From NCBI RefSeq assembly GCF_900114285.1, contig NZ_FOSN01000020.1:1-46206 (forward strand): DNA of 46,206 bases, given 5' to 3'. This stretch comes from Methylocapsa palsarum. Lineage in GTDB: Bacteria; Pseudomonadota; Alphaproteobacteria; Rhizobiales; Beijerinckiaceae. The translations under genes and the position numbers were made by a program. A model generated the notes under the pieces. It was not told the origin of the DNA and did not search any database. It was given only the letters and a program-made list of their open reading frames with translations. Below are positions 25,934 through 33,540 of the stretch, one piece after another; the stretch's first letter is position 1; each line of letters starts with the position of its first letter.

Positions 25934-27196
25934 ATGTCCCTGCAGCATATTATAGACATCGAGGATCATTTCGGGGCGAAAAACTATGCCGCGCTTCCCG
26001 TTGCGCTCGCCACCGGGCGAGGGGCTCATGTTTTCGATCTCGAAGGCAGGCGCTACATCGACATGATGAGCGCCTATTCGGCGGCGAGTTTCGGTCATCT
26101 CCACCCGCGCCTCGTCGAGGCCATGAAGCGCCAGCTTGACCGAATTGACGTCGTGTCGCGCGCGTTTCATTCCGACAATCTCGGATATTTTTGCGAAGCC
26201 CTCGCCAATCTGACCGGCCTCGAGGCGTGCCTGCCCATGAACACCGGCGCCGAGGCGGTGGAGACCGCGATCAAGGCCGCTCGCCGGTATGGCTACGAGC
26301 GGCTTTCGATCCCCGAAAACAGCGCGGAAATCATCGTCGCGGCGGATAATTTCCATGGCCGCACGACCACGATCGTCGGTTTTTCGACCGATCCCGCCGC
26401 GAGGCGCGGATTCGGTCCTTTCGCGCCCGGCTTCGTCGTCGCCCCTTACGGCGACGCGGAGGCGCTGGAAGCCTTGATCAGCCCGCGCACCGCCGCCATC
26501 CTGATCGAACCGATCCAGGGCGAGGCCGGAGTCATCGTTCCGCCCGAAGGCTACCTTTCGCAGCTGCGGCGGATTTGCGACGCTCATGGCGTTCTGCTGA
26601 TTTTCGACGAAGTTCAGTCCGGCTTCGGCCGCACCGGCAAGAATTTCTGCTTCCAATACGAAAACGCCAGGCCTGACGGCTTGATCGTCGGGAAGGCGCT
26701 CGGCGGCGGACTGATCCCCGTCTCCGCCTTCCTCGCGCGCCGGAGCGTCATGGACGTTTTCGACGCGGGAAGCCACGGGTCCACCTTCGGCGGCAACCCG
26801 CTCGCCGCCGCGGTGGGCCGCGAGGCGATCCGGGTGCTCGAAGAGCAGGATCTGGCGCAAAGAAGCTTCGTCCTCGGCAAATCCCTGAAGGAGGCGATCC
26901 AGAGCAACGGCCATCCGGCGATCATCGAGGTTCGCGGCAAGGGCCTTTGGGTCGGCGTCGAACTCGACCATGACCGGGCGAAGGCGAAGGACGTCTGCCT
27001 CGCGATGCTGCGGCGCGGCGTCCTGACCAAGGAAACGCATGAGCGCGTCATTCGATTCGCGCCGCCGCTGGTTATCGAGGAGGGCGATCTTCTCCATGCG
27101 GTGGAGGTCTTCCATGACGCCCTCGACGAGGTCTGTCCGGCCGGCGGCAGGGCGCGAGGCGCGACGCCCGGGCCTATGTTCATCGATGAGTTTTGA
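25934..27196 (+). CDS. rocD: ornithine aminotransferase (ornithine-oxo-acid transaminase)
   Basis: Product of 420 aa, class III PLP aminotransferase fold. The PLP Lys lies in LIVGKALGGGLIPVSA, with the preceding Asp in LLIFDEVQSGFGRTGK and the phosphate-binding region in MNTGAEAVETAIKAAR. Y/F positions typical of ornithine aminotransferase are in DMMSAYSAASFGH. It moves the delta-amino group of ornithine to 2-oxoglutarate, giving glutamate semialdehyde, which cyclises to pyrroline-5-carboxylate. That product is the substrate of the downstream PutA, so the pair forms an ornithine/proline-to-glutamate route. The gene is divergent from the kinase operon, with about 100 bp between them. Confidence 0.92.
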   Translation: MSLQHIIDIEDHFGAKNYAALPVALATGRGAHVFDLEGRRYIDMMSAYSAASFGHLHPRLVEAMKRQLDRIDVVSRAFHSDNLGYFCEALANLTGLEACLPMNTGAEAVETAIKAARRYGYERLSIPENSAEIIVAADNFHGRTTTIVGFSTDPAARRGFGPFAPGFVVAPYGDAEALEALISPRTAAILIEPIQGEAGVIVPPEGYLSQLRRICDAHGVLLIFDEVQSGFGRTGKNFCFQYENARPDGLIVGKALGGGLIPVSAFLARRSVMDVFDAGSHGSTFGGNPLAAAVGREAIRVLEEQDLAQRSFVLGKSLKEAIQSNGHPAIIEVRGKGLWVGVELDHDRAKAKDVCLAMLRRGVLTKETHERVIRFAPPLVIEEGDLLHAVEVFHDALDEVCPAGGRARGATPGPMFIDEF

Positions 27197-27231
27197 CCCT
27201 TCGCTCGCGTCACGTTTTTGAAGAAACCGCG

Positions 27232-30200
27232 ATGACCTCCGACGCCGCCCTGTCCCCTTTCGCCGCGCCTTATGCGCCGCCCGACGAGCCTATCGCCGCC
27301 GCGCTGCTGGCCTTCGCGCCGCTCGATCCGGCGGCCGAGGCGCGCATTGACGAACTGGCGGGGCGATTGATCGCGGCGGTCCGCGCGAAGCCAGGCCGCA
27401 TCGGCGGCGTCGAGGATCTCCTGCGCGAATATTCGCTCTCGTCGGAAGAAGGCCTCGCGCTGATGGTCCTCGCCGAAGCCCTCTTGCGCGTGCCGGACAA
27501 TTTCACCGCCGACCGGCTGATCGACGACAAGCTCTCGAGCGCGCATTGGAACCTGAACGCGTCCGGCTCCGAGGCGCTTCTCGTATCGGCGGCCGCCTGG
27601 GCGCTGGGCGTTTCCGCGCGGGTCATCGAAAAAGGCAAGAATGCGCAGGGGGTCGCCGCAGAAATGGCGCGCCGTCTTGGCATGGGCGCGGTCAGGGCGG
27701 CGGCGCGCCAGGCGATCGGGCTCATGGGTTCGCATTTCGTCTTCGGCCAAACCATCGAGGACGCCCTGGACCGCGCGTCCTCGCGCGAGGGCCGCCTCTA
27801 TCATTATTCATTCGACATGCTGGGCGAGGGCGCGCGCGCGCAGGCCGACGCCGACCGTTATTTCGCTTCCTACGCCCATGCGATCGACATGATCGCCCGC
27901 TCGGCAAGTCGTCATCATCGAGCCCCCGGAGAGATGGGCATTTCCGTCAAGCTCTCCGCGCTGCACCCGCGCTATGAGCCGCGATCGCGCGCCCGGGTTC
28001 TCGCCGAGCTGACGCCTCGCGTCGAGGAGCTCGCGACGATGGCCAAACGGCGCGGACTGAACTTCACCATCGACGCGGAGGAGGCCGATCGCCTCGAATT
28101 GTCGCTGGACGTCATCGACGCCCTGATCGAAAATCCGCTTCTTGAGGATTGGGCCGGTTTCGGCCTCGCCATCCAGGCCTACCAGAAGCGCGCCCTGGCC
28201 GTGATCGACCATGTCGCCGCGCAAGCGCGGACGCATCGGCGCCGGCTGACGGCGAGGCTCGTCAAAGGCGCCTATTGGGATACGGAGGTCAAGCGCGCGC
28301 AAGAGCGCGGCCTCGCCGGCTATCCGGTGTTCACCCGCAAGGCGATGACAGACCTGAACTACATCGCCTGCGCCCGCCGGCTGCTCGCCTTGCGGGATTG
28401 CATCTCTCCGCAGTTCGCGACCCATAATGCGTTGAGCATCGCGACCATCATCGAAGCTGCGGGCGGCGTCAAAGGCTATGAATTTCAGCGCCTTCACGGC
28501 ATGGGCGAAGAGCTTTTCGCCGAGCTTCACGCCGCCTGCCCCCAACTTCCGCGCCGCATTTACGCGCCCGTCGGCCCACATGAAAATCTGCTCGCCTATC
28601 TCGTGCGCCGCCTGCTCGAAAATGGAGCCAATTCCTCGTTCGTCGCGCGCGTCAGCGATCCGCACGCGCCCATCGCCGAGCTGTTGACGCGTCCGCGGAC
28701 CATCATCGGCAAAGCCGAGCGCGCGGGGGCCTTGAACCTGCCTCTGCCGCAGGATCTCCACGCGCCTTCCAGGCGGACCGCGAGGGGCGTCGAATTCGGC
28801 GACCGGCGCGACCTCGACGCCCTCATGTCGAACATCGCGGTGGCGGCGCCCGCGCACGAGGCGGCTCCGCTGATCGCCGGCGCGCGGCGCGACGGCGACC
28901 GGCGCGACCTCGTCTCTCCGATCGACGGCTCCCCCCTCGGCGCCGTCTATGAGACAAGACCCCTACTTTGTCTCGAGGCGCTGGAGGCGGCGCGCGCCGG
29001 TTTCGCGCTCTGGTCCCGCACACCGGCGGAAGCGCGCGCGGCCTGTCTCGAACGCGCGGCCCTCGCCCTCGAAAACGACGCGCCGCGCTGGCTGCGTCTG
29101 CTCCAGACCGAGGCCGGGAAAACCCTCGACGACGCAATTGGCGAATGGCGGGAGGCGATCGATTTCTGCCGCTATTATGCTTTCGAGGCGAAGCGGCGTT
29201 TCCAAAAGGCGATCGCGCTGCCCGGGCCGACCGGGGAAGACAACCGCCTCCTCTGTCACGGCCGGGGCGTCGTCATTTGCATCAGTCCGTGGAATTTTCC
29301 ACTGTCGATCTTCATCGGTCAGGTCGCGGCGGCGCTCGCGGCGGGCAATAGCGTGATCGCCAAGCCCGCCGGACAGACGCCGCTGATCGCGGCGCAAGCC
29401 GTCGAGCTGCTGCATCGCGCCGGCGCGCCGGGCGCGGCGCTAAACCTGTTGCCTGGAGGCGGAGACATCGGGGCCGGACTGACGGCCCTCGAGGGTGTCG
29501 CCGGGGTCGCATTCACCGGCTCCATGCAGACCGCGACAAAAATCAACCGGGCCCTCGCCGCGAGGGATGGACCAATCGCGCCCCTGATCGCCGAAACGGG
29601 AGGGCTCAACGCGATGATCGTCGACGCGACGGCTCTGCCCGAGCAGGTCAGCGACGACGTCATCGCCTCCGCGTTCCGTTCGGCCGGACAACGATGTTCG
29701 GCGCTGCGCCTGCTTTGCGTCCAGGAGGACATCGCCGGCAAACTGCTCACGATGATCGCCGGCGCGGCGCGCGAACTCACTGTCGGCGATCCGCGGGATC
29801 TGGGCGTCGATGTGGGTCCGGTCATCGATTCCGCGGCGCAAGCGAGCCTCATCGCTCATATCGAGGTCATGAACCGGACCGCCCGCGCGCATTTCAAGGG
29901 CGCGGCGCCATCCGCGCCCGCCGGAGGATATTACGTCGCGCCTCACATTTTCGAAATCGCCAGCGTGAGCGACCTCGATCACGAAGTGTTCGGGCCCATC
30001 CTGCATGTAGTCCGCTACAGGGCGGACGAGCTCGACGCCCTGCTGGATGAAATTGCGGCGCTGAATTTCGGACTGACGCTTGGAATTCAATCCCGCATCG
30101 ACGCCGTGATCGAACATATCGCCAGCCGGCGGCTTGCGGGAAACTGCTACGTCAACCGCAACATGATCGGCGCCGTCGTCGGAACCCAGCCGTTCGGAGG

Positions 30201-30333
30201 GTTTAACCTGTCGGGGACAGGGCCAAAGGCGGGGGGACCGCACTATCTCGACCGATTCTTTGTCGAACAAACAGTCTCGATTAACACCGCCGCCGTTGGC
30301 GGCAACGCCAGCCTCATCAACGACAGCCAGTGA
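27232..30333 (+). CDS. putA: bifunctional proline dehydrogenase / P5C dehydrogenase PutA
   Basis: Product of 1033 aa from the ATG at 27232 (a TTG overlapping the rocD stop is less likely). An N-terminal helical arm is followed by the FAD-dependent proline dehydrogenase barrel (about 170-480) with RLVKGAYWDTE, EFQRLHGMGE and the substrate-binding YLVRRLLENGANSSF. The aldehyde dehydrogenase half (about 510-1010) has the catalytic Glu in ETGGLNAMI and Cys in SAGQRCSALR. No ribbon-helix-helix DNA-binding domain is present and the length fits the short type-A PutA, so it is an enzyme, not a repressor. It oxidises proline, and P5C from RocD, to glutamate, passing electrons to quinone and NAD. Confidence 0.95.
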   Translation: MTSDAALSPFAAPYAPPDEPIAAALLAFAPLDPAAEARIDELAGRLIAAVRAKPGRIGGVEDLLREYSLSSEEGLALMVLAEALLRVPDNFTADRLIDDKLSSAHWNLNASGSEALLVSAAAWALGVSARVIEKGKNAQGVAAEMARRLGMGAVRAAARQAIGLMGSHFVFGQTIEDALDRASSREGRLYHYSFDMLGEGARAQADADRYFASYAHAIDMIARSASRHHRAPGEMGISVKLSALHPRYEPRSRARVLAELTPRVEELATMAKRRGLNFTIDAEEADRLELSLDVIDALIENPLLEDWAGFGLAIQAYQKRALAVIDHVAAQARTHRRRLTARLVKGAYWDTEVKRAQERGLAGYPVFTRKAMTDLNYIACARRLLALRDCISPQFATHNALSIATIIEAAGGVKGYEFQRLHGMGEELFAELHAACPQLPRRIYAPVGPHENLLAYLVRRLLENGANSSFVARVSDPHAPIAELLTRPRTIIGKAERAGALNLPLPQDLHAPSRRTARGVEFGDRRDLDALMSNIAVAAPAHEAAPLIAGARRDGDRRDLVSPIDGSPLGAVYETRPLLCLEALEAARAGFALWSRTPAEARAACLERAALALENDAPRWLRLLQTEAGKTLDDAIGEWREAIDFCRYYAFEAKRRFQKAIALPGPTGEDNRLLCHGRGVVICISPWNFPLSIFIGQVAAALAAGNSVIAKPAGQTPLIAAQAVELLHRAGAPGAALNLLPGGGDIGAGLTALEGVAGVAFTGSMQTATKINRALAARDGPIAPLIAETGGLNAMIVDATALPEQVSDDVIASAFRSAGQRCSALRLLCVQEDIAGKLLTMIAGAARELTVGDPRDLGVDVGPVIDSAAQASLIAHIEVMNRTARAHFKGAAPSAPAGGYYVAPHIFEIASVSDLDHEVFGPILHVVRYRADELDALLDEIAALNFGLTLGIQSRIDAVIEHIASRRLAGNCYVNRNMIGAVVGTQPFGGFNLSGTGPKAGGPHYLDRFFVEQTVSINTAAVGGNASLINDSQ

Positions 30334-30397
30334 TGAGCGAAGCATGACTCCGGATTTTGAAAACCGGGGCCCGCGCGACCTCGGCTCTCATCCCTGT

Positions 30398-31729
30398 TTA
30401 TGATTTTTGCATGATCTGCGCGAGCTCCCGGAAGGCGTCCTTGCTCGGCTCCGATTTCAACGACTGCATCATGGCCGCGTAAATCTTGGGAACGAGCGTC
30501 ACGGCCTGATCGAGGTCCGCATCGGCGCCTTCCCTGTAGCCGCCCATCAGGCGGAGATCCCGGGTGTCCTCGTAACGCGCGATGAGCCCGCGCAACTTCA
30601 GGACGAGGCTATGCTGGTCGTCGGTCCATGCGCATTGCGCCAGCCGCGAGATCGAGGCGAGCACGTTCACAGCCGGGTAGCGCCCCTGCTCCGCCACGGC
30701 GCGATCAAGGACGATGTGCCCGTCGAGCGCGCCGCGAATCGCGTCGGCGACGGGATCATTGTGGTCGTCCCCGTCGACGAGAACCGAAAAGACGCCGGTG
30801 ATCGACCCCGCGCCTTCCACGCCCGGACCTGCTCTCTCAAGCAGCTTCGGCAGATCGCTGAAGACGCTCGGCGCGTAGCCGCGCGCCACCGCCGGCTCTC
30901 CGGCGGCCAGGGCGATTTCGCGCGCGGCATGGGCGAACCGCGTCACCGAATCGACGATCAGCAGAACCGATTCGCCGAGGTCGCGGTAATATTCCGCGAT
31001 TGCCATCGCCGTCTTTGGCGCAAGGCGCCGCATCGTCGGGCTCTCGTCCCCCGTCGCGACGACGGCGATCGCGCGGGAGCGATTCATCGCCATCGCGTCG
31101 TCGAGAAATTCGCGCACCTCGCGCCCGCGCTCGCCGACGAGCGCCACGACGACCGCGTCGAAATCGATCGAGGCGGCCAGCATCGCCAGAAGAGTGGATT
31201 TGCCAACGCCGGAGCCCGCGAAGATCCCGATCCTCTGGCCGGCGCAGAGCGGCGTGAAGAGATCGATGACGCGCACTCCCGTCTTGCGGGGCGTCGCGAC
31301 GCGGGCGCGGCGCATCGCGGGCGGCGGAGGCGCGTCGATCGGAATCATCCTGTCGCCGCGCGTCAGTGCTCCCGCGCCGTCGATTGGCGCGCCAAGCGCG
31401 TTGATCACCCGCCCCTTCCAGTTTGGATCCGGGGCGAGACGCAACGGCCCGGCGCAACAGACCATATCGCCGAGCCGAGCGAAGTTCGACGCGTCAAACG
31501 ATTTGATCGTGATGCTGTCGGTGTCGATGCGGACAACCTCGGCAAGGCGTTCCCCATCCGCGGACGCGAAGGAGACGCAGTCCCCGAGTTGAACAAATCG
31601 CGACAGTCCCAGAACGCCGGCGTGAGAGGGCGTCACTTCGGAAATAGCGCCGCGGACGCGAACGAGGGCCGTGGCGCCGCATGCCTCTTCCGCGACGGCC
31701 GCCAGGCGGTCGAGCGGGGTCGGCCTCAC
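30398..31729 (-). CDS. fliI: flagellum-specific ATP synthase FliI
   Basis: Product of 443 aa. F1-beta-like ATPase of the flagellar export apparatus: Walker A GIFAGSGVGKSTLL (about 165-178), VALVGERGREVREF, Walker B VLLIVDSVTRFAHAAREI and the conserved AEQGRYPAVNVLASISRL. It powers or times unloading of export substrates with FliH and FliJ. It begins with a GTG that overlaps the flgF stop (GTGA), so translation is coupled to flgF. It is convergent with putA, 64 bp away. FliH and FliJ are not in the window. Confidence 0.95.
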   Translation of the reverse strand: MRPTPLDRLAAVAEEACGATALVRVRGAISEVTPSHAGVLGLSRFVQLGDCVSFASADGERLAEVVRIDTDSITIKSFDASNFARLGDMVCCAGPLRLAPDPNWKGRVINALGAPIDGAGALTRGDRMIPIDAPPPPAMRRARVATPRKTGVRVIDLFTPLCAGQRIGIFAGSGVGKSTLLAMLAASIDFDAVVVALVGERGREVREFLDDAMAMNRSRAIAVVATGDESPTMRRLAPKTAMAIAEYYRDLGESVLLIVDSVTRFAHAAREIALAAGEPAVARGYAPSVFSDLPKLLERAGPGVEGAGSITGVFSVLVDGDDHNDPVADAIRGALDGHIVLDRAVAEQGRYPAVNVLASISRLAQCAWTDDQHSLVLKLRGLIARYEDTRDLRLMGGYREGADADLDQAVTLVPKIYAAMMQSLKSEPSKDAFRELAQIMQKS

Positions 31730-32451
31730 GTCGTGGAGCCAAGCGTCTTGATGGCGTCGGTCAAGGACGATTCAGATCCTTCGGTCGCCGACGCGATGTT
31801 TTGAAAGGTTCTCGAGATCGTGATCAGCTTCGCCATTTCCAGCATTGGATTGACATTCGCGCCTTCGACATAGCCCTGGGCGAAGCCATTGTTGGAGAAG
31901 TCGAGAATGGGAGACGCCGGCCGGTCGGGGATGACGCCCGAATTGTCGTAGCGCTGGAGCTTGGCGTCGGCGTCGAGGCTGAAAAGGCCGATCGCGCCGA
32001 TCTGAGCGGAATTCTGCGTGATCATGCCGTCTTGCGCGATGGTCGGCGGTCCATCGTCCGGATTGAGAAGAATGGGCGCGTTTCCGGCGTCGAGCACAGG
32101 GTAGCCGGTCAAGCTTTCCAGTCCGCCTGCGGCGTTCATCCGCATCCGTCCATCCCGGGTGTAGACATTTCCGGTCGGGGTCTGAAGCGCGATCCATCCC
32201 TCGCCTTGCACGGAAACATCGAGCGGGTTGTCGGTCTTGATCGCGATGCCCTGACGGCGCGAGATGTAGGATTCTCCTGCTGAGGAAAAGGCCACCGGGC
32301 GATCTCCCGCGCGCGACAATAGCGCCTTGAATCGAACCTCCTCGGCCCGATAGCCGGGCGTGCTCTGATTGGCGACATTGGCCGCGATCGTCGCCAGCCG
32401 CCGGTCGATCGCGATTTGGGCTGAAAGAGTAACGTAGAGTCCGGACTGCAT
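31726..32451 (-). CDS. flgF: flagellar proximal rod protein FlgF
   Basis: Product of 241 aa. N-terminal rod signature LYVTLSAQIAIDRRLATIAANVANQ with the Asn-rich turn of the FlgB/C/F/G family, then a central DNPLDVSVQGEGWIALQTPTGNVYTRDG segment typical of FlgF/FlgG. The C-terminal helix YVEGANVNPMLEMAKLITISRTFQ packs into the rod. It builds the proximal rod between MS-ring and distal rod. Its ATG follows the DUF1217 gene stop with no gap, and its stop overlaps the fliI start. Confidence 0.93.
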   Translation of the reverse strand: MQSGLYVTLSAQIAIDRRLATIAANVANQSTPGYRAEEVRFKALLSRAGDRPVAFSSAGESYISRRQGIAIKTDNPLDVSVQGEGWIALQTPTGNVYTRDGRMRMNAAGGLESLTGYPVLDAGNAPILLNPDDGPPTIAQDGMITQNSAQIGAIGLFSLDADAKLQRYDNSGVIPDRPASPILDFSNNGFAQGYVEGANVNPMLEMAKLITISRTFQNIASATEGSESSLTDAIKTLGSTT

Positions 32452-33231
32452 TCAGGGACCTCCAAGTTTCAAATTTGCGATGCTGAGAAGAAGATCCTGA
32501 CTGATTCCAGGCGACGTCACGTCGAGGGCCGAGGTCGGACTCAACGAGGCGCCCGACGAATGCTGCGAATCGTAAGTCGCCGTGAGGCGCTCAAGGAACC
32601 GTTGCAGCTTGACGGGGCTTTGCAGATCGCTGATTTTCAAGCGCGCATTGATCATCTTCGCCTGCGAATCGATGTTTTGTTGCGACATCGACGCCGGCAA
32701 TCCAAGCGCGGTCTCGACAACGTTCAGCAAGGTCTTGTCGCCAAGAATGCTGTAGGCGCTGGTGATTCCGGGAGCCATTCGCTGAAAGTAAAGCGCCATC
32801 TGCGCGCCGGTGTTCTGTTTGCCGACATTGGCTTCCAGCGATTGTTCGACGTATTGATTCACGACTCCCTGCCGGGCCGCCGTCGGGCTCGTCGCCGAAG
32901 CTCCGTCGCTGGCGAAATTCAAGGCGGTCGCGAGCGCCTTGTAACGAGGGTCATGCAATGTATTCGCGAGGCTTTTACTGTCGGCGACCCCGCCCTCCAG
33001 AACTTTGCGGATCAGCGCCTTGGCGTTCATCATGTCGCTCAGGCCGAACGCTTTCATCGCGAACGTGTAGAGCCGGTCGTTTTTCATGAAGGCGTCGACC
33101 GACTGAATCTTGCCGATGTTCGCCAGATAATATTTCGATTCGCGGGCGACCGCCGGGTCCGACGCGGCGCCCGTGAGGGTTTTCGCGTAGTCTTTTGTGA
33201 CGACGTTGAAATATACAGTGGCGTTGAGCAT
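32452..33231 (-). CDS. DUF1217 flagellar-cluster protein
   Basis: Product of 259 aa from the ATG at 33231, chosen because a GGAG/AAGG site lies 8-14 bp upstream and the family start (MLNATVYFNVVTKDY) fits. The longer upstream frame has no family support. It is predicted mainly helical, with SKYYLANIGKIQSVDAFMKNDRLYTFAMKAFGL and DPRYKALATALNFA as family-like stretches; DUF1217 proteins are regularly encoded beside rod genes in Hyphomicrobiales. Its function is not well defined. No signal peptide is seen, so it may be exported by the flagellar system or act in the cytoplasm. First gene of a three-gene operon with flgF and fliI. Confidence 0.82.
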   Translation of the reverse strand: MLNATVYFNVVTKDYAKTLTGAASDPAVARESKYYLANIGKIQSVDAFMKNDRLYTFAMKAFGLSDMMNAKALIRKVLEGGVADSKSLANTLHDPRYKALATALNFASDGASATSPTAARQGVVNQYVEQSLEANVGKQNTGAQMALYFQRMAPGITSAYSILGDKTLLNVVETALGLPASMSQQNIDSQAKMINARLKISDLQSPVKLQRFLERLTATYDSQHSSGASLSPTSALDVTSPGISQDLLLSIANLKLGGP

Positions 33232-33540
33232 GAAACCTTGCTCCGGAAGGGCCCGACGACATTTCCCCAACGAGCTTGCCCGTGCCTGATGCGGCCGCCG
33301 CCCGCCGGACCTAACGTTCAGTCTCGAGGCGTCTCCGCGATTTTGCCGAAAACGAATAGCGCGCGCCAATCGAGTCGGCGTCGCGTCTACCGAAGATCGA
33401 AGACGCAAAAGGTCAAACTGTAATCGTTCTGCACGTCCAAGATTAGATTTTTGAGTCAAAAGTGCCGACGTTCGCCACGAGCGTCAGCGAGCGTTCGGGA
33501 TGATTGATCATCATCGATTTACGTGGATTAAGGCTTGGTC
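33232..33540. other. divergent intergenic region
   Basis: About 309 bp separates the flagellar trio from the peptide-synthetase gene, so promoters for both directions should lie here. No sigma-factor box or operator could be identified by eye. An AAGG site sits 7 bp before the ATG at 33541. Confidence 0.5.
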
